Assembly (NCBI RefSeq): GCF_005771495.1
Contig: NZ_VAUW01000018.1
Span: 17,697 to 81,696 of the forward strand
DNA: 64,000 nucleotides
Source of the DNA: Maribacter sp. ACAM166
GTDB lineage: Bacteria; Bacteroidota; Bacteroidia; Flavobacteriales; Flavobacteriaceae
Direction of reading: 5' to 3'
The notes under the pieces were generated by a model that worked only from the letters and a program-made list of their open reading frames with translations, was not told where the DNA came from and ran no database searches. Positions 18,622-27,917 of the stretch are shown piece by piece. Positions within the stretch are counted from its first letter, which is position 1, and the number at the start of each line of letters is the position of its first letter. The translations under genes and the position numbers were made by a program.

Positions 18622-18954
18622 ATGAGCGAAGAGATTATAGCAGAAGACAGTTCAGAATTAGGAGAGAAAATTGTTAGGGTAATTAAAACAATTTATGATC
18701 CAGAAATTCCGGTTGATATATATGAGTTAGGATTGATTTATGATGTTTTGGTCAATGAAGATAACGAGGTTAAGATATTAATGACTTTAACCTCCCCCAA
18801 TTGTCCTGTGGCAGAATCTTTACCCGCAGAGGTGGAAGAAAAAGTAAAGTCAATTAATGAGATTAAAGACGCTGAAGTCGAAATCACCTTTGACCCACCT
18901 TGGACTCAAGATTTGATGAGTGAAGAAGCAAAATTAGAACTAGGCCTTTTATAA
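18622..18954 (+). CDS. MIP18/DUF59-type SUF-associated assembly protein
   Basis: This is a 110-residue DUF59 protein that matches the SUF-system-associated family (SufT-like). The key features are VIKTIYDPEIPVDIYELGLI, MTLTSPNCPVAESLP with the single conserved Cys, and EITFDPPWTQDLMSEEAK at the C-terminus. Family members help mature or hand over Fe-S clusters. It is tightly linked to sufE (5 bp) and followed by DUF2480. Confidence 0.92.
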   Translation: MSEEIIAEDSSELGEKIVRVIKTIYDPEIPVDIYELGLIYDVLVNEDNEVKILMTLTSPNCPVAESLPAEVEEKVKSINEIKDAEVEITFDPPWTQDLMSEEAKLELGLL

Positions 18955-19000
18955 GTAACCAAAAAAGAGGTCTAGTTTTTTATAATTAAACTGTGTTCGT

Positions 19001-19507
19001 ATGCAAGACGAAATTATTAATAGAGTAGCCCAGAGTAAACTAATAACATTTAATCTTGAGGATCACTATCCAAAAGGAGATAGGATGGTTTTGGATATTA
19101 AAGATTGGCTTTTTGAAGGGTTTATTTTAAAAGAAAAAGACTTTAGAAACTTAGCAGAGCTACATGATTGGCCCCAGTATGAAGGTGCCTTTGTAGCAAT
19201 GCAGTGCTCTACAGATGCGATTATCCCAGGTTGGGCGTATCTATTGCTATCGATAAAACTCAGTGCTTTTGCAAAGAAGTCTGTGCAAGGTACGTTGGGC
19301 GATTTAGAAACGAGTATCTATCAATCTATTATTGAAAATTTGGATGTGTCTGAGTTTCAAGATAAATCAATTATAATCAAAGGGTGTAGTAAAAAGCCCG
19401 TTCCATCAAATGCGTATTTGTTTCTTGCAGAAAAATTAAGACCAGTCGCAAAGTCCATTATGTATGGGGAAGCTTGTTCTTCGGTACCTTTGTACAAAAG
19501 AAAATAA
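19001..19507 (+). CDS. DUF2480 family protein
   Basis: This is a 168-residue cytosolic protein of the Bacteroidota-restricted DUF2480 family. It begins MQDEIINRVAQSKLITF. The centre has an AMQCSTDAIIPGWAYLL segment and the C-terminal half has IIKGCSKKPVPSNAYLFL, giving conserved Cys residues. DUF2480 genes are commonly found behind sufE/DUF59 genes in this phylum, which suggests a link to Fe-S assembly. The biochemical role is unknown. It is the last gene of the second suf transcript before a new -7 box. Confidence 0.85.
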   Translation: MQDEIINRVAQSKLITFNLEDHYPKGDRMVLDIKDWLFEGFILKEKDFRNLAELHDWPQYEGAFVAMQCSTDAIIPGWAYLLLSIKLSAFAKKSVQGTLGDLETSIYQSIIENLDVSEFQDKSIIIKGCSKKPVPSNAYLFLAEKLRPVAKSIMYGEACSSVPLYKRK

Positions 19508-19541
19508 TAATCTCCTATTTAAAGATTTTAGTTACAATTCT

Positions 19542-19549
19542 TACCTTTG
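19542..19549 (+). promoter_or_regulatory. TAnnTTTG -7 box for the DUF3078 gene
   Basis: TACCTTTG matches the consensus exactly, 29 bp before the ATG at 19579, indicating that this gene has its own promoter. Confidence 0.55.
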
Positions 19550-19578
19550 TGCTACTATAAACTATAAACACTAGTAGT

Positions 19579-20508
19579 ATGAAGAAGATTATTTTAACCA
19601 TAGCACTTGCATTTGTTGCAAGCGTTGGTTTTTCTCAAACAGAAGAGGAACTTAAAGGGCAAATAGGACCGAAAAAGGATTCTATTGCTGCAATTCAAGG
19701 TAGGGTTGACGCTTTACAAGGTCAAATAGCAAAATTACCAGGTTGGAAAAAAGGGGCTTTTGGAACTATTGGTGCTAACATCAGTAGTTTTAACAATTGG
19801 TACGCACAGGGTTCTCCTAACAACTCCACTGGTAATATTGGAGTTACTGTAAATGGATTCGCAAATCTTAATCAAGATAAATATTTCTGGAGAAACTCTG
19901 GGAATCTCAACCTAGGATGGGTAAAATTTGACGACAAAGATGATCCTGCAGATGATGATAGCTTTAGACAAGCAGCAGATGTATTTACTATTACATCATT
20001 GTACGGTCGTAAATTAAGCGAAAAATTAGCTATATCAGGTTTAGGAGAATACCGAAGCACAATTCTTGATAATTTTAACGATCCGGGGTATTTGGATTTA
20101 GGTGTTGGTGCTACGTGGACACCAGTTACTGACCTTGTAGTGGTTGTACACCCACTTAACTACAACTTCGTGTTTAGTAGTAATGATGCTGTGTTTGAGT
20201 CTTCTTTAGGAGCTAAGATCGTTGCAGATTACACTAAAAAAATTGCAGCAGTTAATTTCAAGACAAATTTTTCTATGTTCCAGAGTTATAAAAGTGGGGA
20301 TTTGTCAAATTTTACTTGGATTAATAGTTTAGGATATACGCTATGGAACGGAATAGGTCTTGGTTTTGAATTCGGATTACGGAATAATAAGCAAGAAGCT
20401 TTGAACTATGCATTAACAGGTCCAATACCAGATGGTACAGCTACGTTTGATAATGTAGATAATAAATTGCAAACATACCTATTGTTCGGTTTGAACTATG
20501 CGTTCTAG
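19579..20508 (+). CDS. DUF3078 outer-membrane-type protein
   Basis: This is a 309-residue exported protein of the DUF3078 family. A signal peptide of about 19 residues ends VASVGFS, then Q. A short coiled-coil-like stretch follows (residues about 22-50, with KKDSIAAIQGRVDALQGQIA). The body is rich in alternating hydrophobic strands with the family phrase SSFNNWYAQGSPNNSTGNIG and ends in aromatic LLFGLNYAF, as in outer-membrane beta-barrels. The function of the family is not established. It has its own promoter box and a strong terminator. Confidence 0.85.
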   Translation: MKKIILTIALAFVASVGFSQTEEELKGQIGPKKDSIAAIQGRVDALQGQIAKLPGWKKGAFGTIGANISSFNNWYAQGSPNNSTGNIGVTVNGFANLNQDKYFWRNSGNLNLGWVKFDDKDDPADDDSFRQAADVFTITSLYGRKLSEKLAISGLGEYRSTILDNFNDPGYLDLGVGATWTPVTDLVVVVHPLNYNFVFSSNDAVFESSLGAKIVADYTKKIAAVNFKTNFSMFQSYKSGDLSNFTWINSLGYTLWNGIGLGFEFGLRNNKQEALNYALTGPIPDGTATFDNVDNKLQTYLLFGLNYAF

Positions 20509-20536
20509 GTTTTGAAATAACAAACGTAATAATTAT

Positions 20537-20567
20537 AAAAAAGCCCTCTTTAAAAGAGGGCTTTTTT
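20537..20567 (+). terminator. Intrinsic terminator after the DUF3078 gene
   Basis: Fifteen-base arms (20537-20551 and 20553-20567) with a GCCCTC core end in a run of six T. This is a textbook Rho-independent terminator, 29 bp past the stop codon. Confidence 0.92.
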
Positions 20568-20782
20568 CGGTTAAGTAATTATCGTAAAATTTGGGATTTT
20601 ACTATTGGTCTTTATCAGTTAAATATCGATTTGAATCAACATTAGAACTAGACCCAGGGTAAAATTAAAGCTATACCTTAATTATTGATAATTTATGTTG
20701 TGAACCGAACGTAAATTGTTGTGAGATTTATTAGCGGTTCGTTTTCATCGGTGAACTGCGCAATTTAGATTATAATTGGTAA

Positions 20783-21994
20783 TTAATATTCGTCCAAATG
20801 CTCAGGATAAAGAAAATTGTTATATGGAAAACGGGTTACATGAATATCTCTTACCTCGTCATAAACTCGTTTTCTGAATTCATCAAGATTTTCCTTATTC
20901 AAGGCTGATATAAAAATTGCCCGATCACCGACTTTTTCCATCCATGTATTTTTCCAATCGGTAATGGTAAAATGTTTGCCGGTACGTTCTGTAATCAAAT
21001 CATCATCATCTATAGTTTCATACTCGTACTGATCGATCTTATTAAAGACCATGATGATTTTCTTATCTGAACTTTTTATTTCAGCCAAAATCTTGTTTAC
21101 TGATTCAATATGCTCATCAAATTGAGGGTGTGAAATATCTACTACATGCAATAACAAATCTGCTTCACGCACTTCATCCAAAGTGCTTTTAAAGCTTTCT
21201 ACCAGCTGCGTAGGTAATTTTCGAATAAAGCCTACCGTGTCACTTAAAAGGAAAGGTAGGTTGCCGACAACAACTTTCCTTACTGTAGTATCTAAAGTAG
21301 CAAAAAGTTTATCCTCTGCGAATACGTCACTTTTGCTTATAACATTCATCAACGTAGATTTCCCTACATTGGTATACCCAACAAGGGCAACTCTAACCAA
21401 GGCACCGCGGTTACCCCTTTGAGTTTCCATTTGCCTGTCTATTTTGGTTAATTTCTTTTTGAGCAACGTGATACGATCACGAACGATACGTCTATCCGTT
21501 TCTATTTCAGTTTCACCGGGTCCACGCATACCAATACCCCCTTTTTGGCGCTCTAAGTGAGTCCAAAGTCCGGTAAGTCTAGGTAGTAAATACTGATATT
21601 GTGCGAGCTCTACTTGCGTGCGAGAATAACTTGTTTGTGCTCTTTGCGCAAAAATGTCTAAAATTAAACTCGTTCGATCAATGATTTTACAACGTAGTTG
21701 TTTTTCTATATTACGCTGTTGACCAGGGCTAAGTTCATCATCAAAAATAACAGAACCGATTTCATGTTCTTCAACATATTTTTCGATTTCCTCCATTTTT
21801 CCAGTTCCAATCATGGTCTTGGGATTAGGGATGTCCATCCGTTGAGTAAAGCGCTTTAAAACCTCTCCTCCGGCAGTATAGGTTAGAAACTCTAGCTCAT
21901 CTAGATATTCCTTGACCTTTTCCTCATTTTGGTCTTTATTGATTATACCAATAAGAACCGCTTTTTCATAATCTATACTTTTCTTTTCTATCAT
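20783..21994 (-). CDS. hflX: Ribosome-associated GTPase HflX
   Basis: HflX is a GTPase that binds the large ribosomal subunit and rescues or splits stalled ribosomes. The 403-residue product has the N-terminal HflX domain (YEKAVLIGI, FDDELSPGQQRNIEKQL), a coiled coil with GMRGPGETEIETDRR, and a G domain: G1 GYTNVGKST, G3 DTVGFIRKLP, G4 FNKID. The frame can start nine codons earlier at 22021, but an exact -7 box lies at 22009-22016, so the ATG at 21994 (MIEKKSIDYEK) is preferred. Confidence 0.95.
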   Translation of the reverse strand: MIEKKSIDYEKAVLIGIINKDQNEEKVKEYLDELEFLTYTAGGEVLKRFTQRMDIPNPKTMIGTGKMEEIEKYVEEHEIGSVIFDDELSPGQQRNIEKQLRCKIIDRTSLILDIFAQRAQTSYSRTQVELAQYQYLLPRLTGLWTHLERQKGGIGMRGPGETEIETDRRIVRDRITLLKKKLTKIDRQMETQRGNRGALVRVALVGYTNVGKSTLMNVISKSDVFAEDKLFATLDTTVRKVVVGNLPFLLSDTVGFIRKLPTQLVESFKSTLDEVREADLLLHVVDISHPQFDEHIESVNKILAEIKSSDKKIIMVFNKIDQYEYETIDDDDLITERTGKHFTITDWKNTWMEKVGDRAIFISALNKENLDEFRKRVYDEVRDIHVTRFPYNNFLYPEHLDEY

Positions 21995-22008
21995 AATAAC
22001 GTAAAGTG

Positions 22009-22016
22009 CAAAATTA
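22009..22016 (-). promoter_or_regulatory. TAnnTTTG -7 box for hflX
   Basis: On the minus strand this reads TAATTTTG, an exact consensus match 14 bp before the preferred ATG. It lies inside the longer version of the frame, which settles the start choice. Confidence 0.5.
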
Positions 22017-22068
22017 AGCATTTAGCTATAAGCCATTTTGTATTTTTATTGACCCAATAAATAGCGAC

Positions 22069-23046
22069 ATGCGAATACCATTTTTTAATAAAAAGGCTAA
22101 AAAGCAACGATATACCATCGCATTCTACAATTTAGAGAATCTATTTGATCCAGAACGAAATACAAGCACATTAGATAGGGATTATACGCCAAATGGTTTA
22201 AAAAAGTGGACTCCAGAAAGATATCATCGAAAACTTTCCAAACTAGCAAAAACGATTGCAAAGATTGGGGAAGAAGGGCATCAGTATCCACCTGTATTAA
22301 TAGGAGTGGCAGAAGCTGAAAACAAGAGCGTTCTTAGAGATCTTTTGGATACACAACCGATGGATGATTTGGATTATGATTTTATTCATTTTGATTCTCC
22401 CGATGAACGTGGTATTGATACCGGTCTAATTTTTCGTAAAAAGTTTTTTAAAGTGTTACATGCTGAACCGCTTGCATTAATGGTCAATAACCCTGGGGGT
22501 ATTAGAGATACAACTAGGGACATTTTATATGTAAAAGGAGAATTAAATAAAGAGGTGGTTCACATTTTTGTAAATCATTGGCCATCTAGACGAGATGGGG
22601 ATATTGAAACTGAGTACAAGCGAATAGTGGCTGCGAAGCAAATTATAGAAAAGGTTCAAGAAATCAAGTTGTCGGAGGTAGATCCCAATATTTTGGTTAT
22701 GGGTGATTTTAATGATGATCCATCTTCAACAAGTGTTGAATTATTATCACAGGATGCTGGTTTGTACAACTCAATGAAAAGCTTGCATATCCCTAATAGT
22801 AAAGGGACTTCAATTTATAATATGAAATGGAATTTGTTCGATCAAATCTTGATTTCCAATTCTTTTTTCAATTATGTAAAAAACACCCATAGTTTCGACA
22901 GTGCTGCTATCTACGATCATAAATCTTTAAAGGAAAAAGAAGGCAAGTATAGAGGTACCCCATATAGAACTTTTGTATCACATAGATATATGGGTGGGTA
23001 TAGCGATCATTTTCCCGTATACGCAGTTTTTACTTTAAATTCTTGA
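22069..23046 (+). CDS. Endonuclease/exonuclease/phosphatase family protein
   Basis: This is a 325-residue protein of the DNase I-like superfamily. The motifs are IAFYNLENLFDP (metal-site Asn), IGVAEAENKSVL (catalytic Glu), VNHWPSRRDGD, MGDFNDDPSS (catalytic Asp and Asn) and YSDHFPVYAVF (terminal Asp-His pair). No signal peptide is visible and the N-terminus is basic (FFNKKAKKQR). Such proteins hydrolyse phosphodiesters in nucleic acids, lipids or inositol phosphates, and the substrate is undetermined. It is divergent from hflX and monocistronic. Confidence 0.88.
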   Translation: MRIPFFNKKAKKQRYTIAFYNLENLFDPERNTSTLDRDYTPNGLKKWTPERYHRKLSKLAKTIAKIGEEGHQYPPVLIGVAEAENKSVLRDLLDTQPMDDLDYDFIHFDSPDERGIDTGLIFRKKFFKVLHAEPLALMVNNPGGIRDTTRDILYVKGELNKEVVHIFVNHWPSRRDGDIETEYKRIVAAKQIIEKVQEIKLSEVDPNILVMGDFNDDPSSTSVELLSQDAGLYNSMKSLHIPNSKGTSIYNMKWNLFDQILISNSFFNYVKNTHSFDSAAIYDHKSLKEKEGKYRGTPYRTFVSHRYMGGYSDHFPVYAVFTLNS

Positions 23047-23170
23047 CCCTCGAAACGTGAAAGAAAAAACCTACACATCATAAAAACGCATTTTCACAAC
23101 AGTTCGCCTACACTCTAGGTGTATTTCGTCGAATAAAAACGTTGTTTCATCTAGCGTAAGCATAGTATTA

Positions 23171-23178
23171 TATATTTG
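23171..23178 (+). promoter_or_regulatory. TAnnTTTG -7 box for the subtilase gene
   Basis: TATATTTG is an exact match 31 bp before the ATG at 23210. A small dyad TACAC-N5-GTGTA lies about 50 bp upstream (23109-23123). Confidence 0.5.
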
Positions 23179-23209
23179 TAGTCCAATACTTACAAAATAT
23201 AATTTACTC

Positions 23210-25411
23210 ATGAATTTAAAAAATTCAACCCACCAGATAAAAAGTATTTTCCTATTAATATGTATCGTTTTTTGTTGTTCTAGTATTCTAAGAGCACAAT
23301 CTAAAAAACAACGCTTAGAAATAACATCTAGTTATAAAAGTGCTAAGTTGAACAATTTCAAATCTAATTTGATTTCTGAGCACGCTGCTAAAACATTACG
23401 CATTAGCGAACTTGCGAAGCTGAATAATTGGAAAATCAAGGAAACATTAGCTAACGGTAAGAAAATAGAATTAAAGGAGATAGGTTCTGACGGTAGTCCT
23501 TTATATTATGAAACCTATTCTGATCAAGCAGGCTTAGTATCTAGAGCAAGTACTTTAAATACCAACGGTATGATGGGACTACATTTAGATGGTGAAGGAA
23601 TGGAGGTAGGTGTTTGGGATTCTGGTATTGCATTAGAAAACCATGTTGAATACAATTCAAGAATTATAATTGGTGACGAAAGTACAGAGGTTGATGCCCA
23701 CGCTACACGTGTTACGGGAAGTATAATCTCTGCAGGGTATAAAAACGAAGCAAGAGGAGTTGCAAATAAGGCGAAAGTTTTAAGCCACGATTGGAGTAGG
23801 GATAAGATTGAGGTTACTGAAGCTGCAGCAAATGGATTGTTACTATCTAATCACTCTTATGGTATTAAGGCCGACCGTGTGCCAGACTGGTATTTCGGTG
23901 CTTACACGAAAGTTGCGCAAGATTGGGATAAGATAATGTATAACGCACCGTATTACTTAATGGTTTCTGCTGCGGGTAATGCACAAAAAAGCAGGGATAA
24001 CGACGTACCTAGTTTTGGTGCTAGTACAGATGGTTTTGATGTATTGCTAGGGTTCACCTTGGCTAAAAATGCGATTACTGTGGCGGGTGCAGATTCTAAA
24101 ATTGATAGAAATGGTAATTTAAAAAAAGCGAATGTATCTGCGTATAGCAGTTTCGGCCCTGTAGATGATGGAAGAATTAAGCCGGATATCGCTGGTAATG
24201 GTTCTTCGGTACTTTCCACTGACTCCTATAGTAACACAAGTTATAATACTTCTTCTGGCACTTCAATGGCTACCCCTGGGGTTACCGGTTCTTTGTTATT
24301 GCTACAACAATATAACGAACAATTATATGGTTCTTATATGAAAGCAGCGACCTTGAAAGGTTTGGCGCTTCATACAGCAGACGATGTTCACGAGCAAGGT
24401 CCTGATTATAAAATGGGTTGGGGTGTAATGAATGCCAAAAAAGCTGCGGAGGTTCTTTTTAATAAAGATTTCAGTAGTTATGTTGCCGAGGAATCACTAG
24501 AAAATGGAGAAACATTTTCATTCACTGTTTCTGCAGAAGGTAATGAGACGCTTATTGCTTCTATTTCTTGGACAGATATAGAGTCAAATTTCATTAATAG
24601 AGGTGAATTAAATAATACTAAAGCAGCGTTAGTTAATGACCTTGATATTCGAATCACTAAAAACGGGGAAACTTTTTTACCTTGGAAATTAAACCCTGCA
24701 CGAGCCAGTAGTGCAGCAATAAAAGGCGATAATAGTGTAGATCCATATGAGCGTGTAGAAATACCTAATGCAAATGGCACATATACCATCACTGTAAGTC
24801 ACAAGGGTGAATTACAAAATGAGAATCAAGATTTTTCATTAATTCTTTCGGGAGTAATGATGACTACATGTTCGGTACAAGCACCTGAAGAAATTGTTTT
24901 AGGTGAAGTTGATGCAGTAAAATTGAATTTAACATGGGAGAACAGTAACGATGGTCTTTATGAAGTACAATACAAGGAAGTAAATCAACAAGAATGGTCT
25001 ACAGAGTATGTTACCAGCAATACTTTTGTTTGGAACGGATTAATTCAAGACCAAACATATTCTTTTAGAGTTAGAACGTTCTGCTCTCAAAATGTAGCTT
25101 CGGAATATAGTACTCCCGTAACATTTACGTTTAATGGTGTTGATACCGTAGTGGAAACCTTTAATGCATTAAGCACAGATTCTGATATTCCTTTTAGTGT
25201 ATATCCTAACCCAGCCGTTGATGAAATTCAATTAAATATTGAAACTAGTGATACCACAATGTATCGAATAATAAGTACAGGTGGGGTTGAGTTAAAAATG
25301 GACTCGGCTACAAATTCACGAATTAATGTTTCGGACCTACCTTCGGGGTTATATGTGTTGCAGATTCAAGACTTGGACTTTAGTAAGAGCACAAAATTCT
25401 ATAAATATTAA
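23210..25411 (+). CDS. S8 subtilisin-like protease with T9SS type A sorting domain
   Basis: This is a 733-residue secreted serine protease. A signal peptide (cut near SILRA-Q30) is followed by a pro-region and the S8 domain. The catalytic triad is readable: D137 (VGVWDSGI), H164 (VDAHATRVTG, with A in place of the usual G after His) and S352 (SSGTSMATPG). A fibronectin type III-like module follows (about 570-650), then a C-terminal type IX sorting domain (about 660-733: FSVYPNPAVDEIQLN ... VSDLPSGLYVLQIQ ... KFYKY). The protein is therefore predicted to be exported by T9SS. It converges on the DUF3124 gene with only 2 bp between the stop codons. Confidence 0.93.
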   Translation: MNLKNSTHQIKSIFLLICIVFCCSSILRAQSKKQRLEITSSYKSAKLNNFKSNLISEHAAKTLRISELAKLNNWKIKETLANGKKIELKEIGSDGSPLYYETYSDQAGLVSRASTLNTNGMMGLHLDGEGMEVGVWDSGIALENHVEYNSRIIIGDESTEVDAHATRVTGSIISAGYKNEARGVANKAKVLSHDWSRDKIEVTEAAANGLLLSNHSYGIKADRVPDWYFGAYTKVAQDWDKIMYNAPYYLMVSAAGNAQKSRDNDVPSFGASTDGFDVLLGFTLAKNAITVAGADSKIDRNGNLKKANVSAYSSFGPVDDGRIKPDIAGNGSSVLSTDSYSNTSYNTSSGTSMATPGVTGSLLLLQQYNEQLYGSYMKAATLKGLALHTADDVHEQGPDYKMGWGVMNAKKAAEVLFNKDFSSYVAEESLENGETFSFTVSAEGNETLIASISWTDIESNFINRGELNNTKAALVNDLDIRITKNGETFLPWKLNPARASSAAIKGDNSVDPYERVEIPNANGTYTITVSHKGELQNENQDFSLILSGVMMTTCSVQAPEEIVLGEVDAVKLNLTWENSNDGLYEVQYKEVNQQEWSTEYVTSNTFVWNGLIQDQTYSFRVRTFCSQNVASEYSTPVTFTFNGVDTVVETFNALSTDSDIPFSVYPNPAVDEIQLNIETSDTTMYRIISTGGVELKMDSATNSRINVSDLPSGLYVLQIQDLDFSKSTKFYKY

Positions 25412-25413
25412 TA

Positions 25414-25923
25414 TTATTGTATTCTCCGTGATTGCGTAGTAAATGAAAGTCCTTGTTGACCTACTGTTGAGTTCATTACCCCTTCAAACAGCGGTTCAGG
25501 ACAATCTTTAGGTGATTTCCATTCAAAGATAAAGTTAGATCCCGTACCACCTTCTACATCCATTTCATCAATGATAATTTCAGCAGTTTCTAAGGGAGCC
25601 AAATAGATTGGATGGGCAAAGTAGCTTCGTAAAGAAGTACCATGGGTATCAAAATATTTTGCTTTTAAAATAAATATAGTATCCTTTTCACTAGTGTTTC
25701 TTAAACTAACCATGGCAGTTAGATTATGGGTTTTATGCTCAGTACTGCTATAAATTTGGGAATAGATGGATAAATATGATTTTCCATGTTCTAAAGAATC
25801 AATTACGGATATGGAGACCTCCCTTTTCGACCAATTTTCAGGATGGATTGAACTTATTTCTTTTTTTTCTTTACAACTTAGAAAGAGTACGGTTATTGAG
25901 AATAATAGGATAAACATTTTCAT
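25414..25923 (-). CDS. DUF3124 lipoprotein
   Basis: This is a 169-residue predicted lipoprotein. The signal ends with the lipobox VLFLSC (C17). The body matches DUF3124: SYLSIYSQIYSS, TAMVSLRNTSEKDTIFI, the KYFDTHGTSLRSYF segment, and the C-terminal DVEGGTGSNFIFEW phrase, suggesting a single immunoglobulin-like beta-sandwich. The function is unknown. It is convergent with the subtilase gene without a visible hairpin between the two. Confidence 0.8.
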   Translation of the reverse strand: MKMFILLFSITVLFLSCKEKKEISSIHPENWSKREVSISVIDSLEHGKSYLSIYSQIYSSTEHKTHNLTAMVSLRNTSEKDTIFILKAKYFDTHGTSLRSYFAHPIYLAPLETAEIIIDEMDVEGGTGSNFIFEWKSPKDCPEPLFEGVMNSTVGQQGLSFTTQSRRIQ

Positions 25924-25976
25924 GGTAGTCGGTTGTTTAGGAAGAGAATATTGGTAACAAAATTACAGCATTAGCG

Positions 25977-26750
25977 CTATTTTTTAAAGGTAGATATATG
26001 ATTTACTAAAGTATTCTTGAATTGAATGCTCGAATTCATCACGTTCTTTACTTCATCATCAATCAATAAAGGTTGATTTCTTAACCGTAGAAAGACTTGT
26101 GCGGTGGTTAGCACATCTAGTTCGCAATAGGTCACAATACGCGGTAGATTTTTTTCTTCATAATACACCACTCTCACCATACTACCATCTATATCTTCTT
26201 TTGGTGAAGGTATACCCAGAACATGAGCCATTAATTTTAGGGAAGTAAAGTGTTTATAATCTCCGAACTTCCAAAGTTCCATAGTATCTATATGGGGTAT
26301 TTCCCACGGTTTCTTGCCGAACAAATCTAATTTATGGGGTAATGAAATACCATGAATGGTCATTCTTCGTGCGATATATGGAAAATCAAATTCCTTGCCG
26401 TTGTGCGCACATAAGACATTTTTGGAATGGTTGAAATGTTCGTTCAACAATGTTTTAAAATCAAGTAATATCTTTTCTTCTTCGCCATGAAAGGTTGTTA
26501 GCCTAAAACTTCTAGTGCTCCCCTGCAATGTGAAATAACCTACAGAAATGCAGATTATTTTACCGAACTCTGCCCATATGCCTGCTCGTTCATAAAATTC
26601 TTCAGCACTAAATTCTTCTTTCCGTTGATATTGCGATTTGTGTTCCCAAAGTTGTTGTGTGGTAGTATCCAATTCGTCAAAAGAACTTTTTTCTGGTACT
26701 GTTTCTATATCTAAAAAAAGGATATGGTCTAATGGTGTTTTGTCTAGCAT
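25977..26750 (-). CDS. PolB-type 3'-5' exonuclease (DnaQ-like fold)
   Basis: This is a 257-residue stand-alone exonuclease of the predicted PolB-exonuclease-like group. The DEDDy acidic residues are visible: D and E in ILFLDIETVPEK, D in CAHNGKEFDFPYIARRM, and the Y-x3-D pair in VTYCELDVLTTAQVFLR. It has no polymerase domain. It would remove nucleotides from 3' ends, and its pathway is not known. No exact -7 box was seen close upstream. Confidence 0.85.
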   Translation of the reverse strand: MLDKTPLDHILFLDIETVPEKSSFDELDTTTQQLWEHKSQYQRKEEFSAEEFYERAGIWAEFGKIICISVGYFTLQGSTRSFRLTTFHGEEEKILLDFKTLLNEHFNHSKNVLCAHNGKEFDFPYIARRMTIHGISLPHKLDLFGKKPWEIPHIDTMELWKFGDYKHFTSLKLMAHVLGIPSPKEDIDGSMVRVVYYEEKNLPRIVTYCELDVLTTAQVFLRLRNQPLLIDDEVKNVMNSSIQFKNTLVNHISTFKK

Positions 26751-27432
26751 TGATTTGTAAATTACTACAGAAGAGTAAATTAAGATAATTTATTTACATA
26801 TGTGCGGTAGTAGGTTAGTCTGAAGATTTGGTATTTTTAAAAAAGGATATCAATTGCTATGAAATTCATTAATGACCTTGGTTCTTAGGGTTTTTTAAAT
26901 TTTAAAATGAGTATGATATCTTGGTGTAAATTTCGCGTCATTTTAAGCGGTCTAATTAGTACTGTGTTGTATTGAAGAGCGTAAAGAAGTAGAAAGTAGC
27001 CAAAATATAAATATATATATATCACCATTATCGGTGAGAATTCTATCTTGGATATTAGGATTAATCAACGCTTTAAAGACAAAAAAAGACTTGGCTATTA
27101 GACCTGTATTGGGGTGGAATCTATTACATCAAAATATGTTTGCTATATTATATGCGCTTCAAAACACAACATAAACTGAGATAGGGGGCATGTTAATTTC
27201 TTTGAATGGAAATCTGGTTGTTCAAAAGAATTTGAACTTCCTACCTATTTTGTGGAATAGCCTAAAATCGACAAAGCGGTTGGTTTAAAAAACCGTAATA
27301 GATTGATGAATAGAATAAATTATGGTAAAAAACATTGCGTATCGATTAAGGACGTTTTTTCAAGTTAGGGTTTAGCCTAAGCGACGATAAACAAACCATG
27401 CGTTCTGTTTTATACACATTATTTCTAATTGT
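26751..27432. other. 682-bp region without a recognisable gene
   Basis: The stretch holds only short broken frames. One plus-strand frame is open without an ATG from about 26956 to 27172. Another at about 27188-27366 contains one internal stop and would encode a basic segment (LKNRNRLMNRINYGKK). Neither was recognised. An (AT)-rich run lies at 27005-27022. Two adjacent frames that only make sense with stops suggest a decayed gene, but this could be chance in AT-rich DNA. The region separates the exonuclease gene from the 3' end of the large hem/ogt gene run. Confidence 0.4.
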
Positions 27433-27909
27433 TTAGAACAAACGCTGCTGTTTGTGCGGACTCTCATGTTCCAACAACCACTTTTTACGGTGTAGGCCAC
27501 CGGCATAGCCAGTAAGTGTACCATTACTGCCAATTACCCTATGACAAGGAATAACAATCCATAATGGATTTTTACCATTTGCGGATGCTGCTGCTCGAAT
27601 GGCTTTCACATCACCTATTGATTTAGAAAGCTCCAAATAAGAAATTGTTTTACCATAGGGAATGTTCTGTAATGCTAACCATACCTTCTTTTGAAATGCT
27701 GTACCCTCTGGATTAAGATTCAAAGAAAACTCTTTTCGGGTTCCTTCAAAATATTCGTTCAATTGATAAACGGTATCTTCTAAAGTTTCTGGTATCACAT
27801 CAGTAACGCGTTCTTCAGTATTTAAGATAATAATAGAGGTGACACCATCAGAATTACCAGTTATCTTAGCAATGCCTAATGGTGTTAAAATATATGCAAG
27901 GTCCTCCAT
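27433..27909 (-). CDS. ogt: Methylated-DNA--protein-cysteine methyltransferase
   Basis: This is a 158-residue DNA-repair protein that moves the alkyl group from O6-alkylguanine to its own cysteine. The acceptor motif is IPCHRVIGSNG, followed by LTGYAGGLHRKKWLLEHE, both diagnostic. The upstream helix-turn-helix part reads TAFQKKVWLALQNIPYGKT. It lacks the Ada regulatory domain, so Ogt/MGMT type. It is the last gene of the long minus-strand run, 8 bp after the CBS gene. Confidence 0.95.
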   Translation of the reverse strand: MEDLAYILTPLGIAKITGNSDGVTSIIILNTEERVTDVIPETLEDTVYQLNEYFEGTRKEFSLNLNPEGTAFQKKVWLALQNIPYGKTISYLELSKSIGDVKAIRAAASANGKNPLWIVIPCHRVIGSNGTLTGYAGGLHRKKWLLEHESPHKQQRLF

Positions 27910-27917
27910 GATGTTAT

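Noticed and set aside
27003..27022. AT-rich run considered as origin or DNA-unwinding element
   Set aside because: No DnaA-box cluster and no replication gene nearby.
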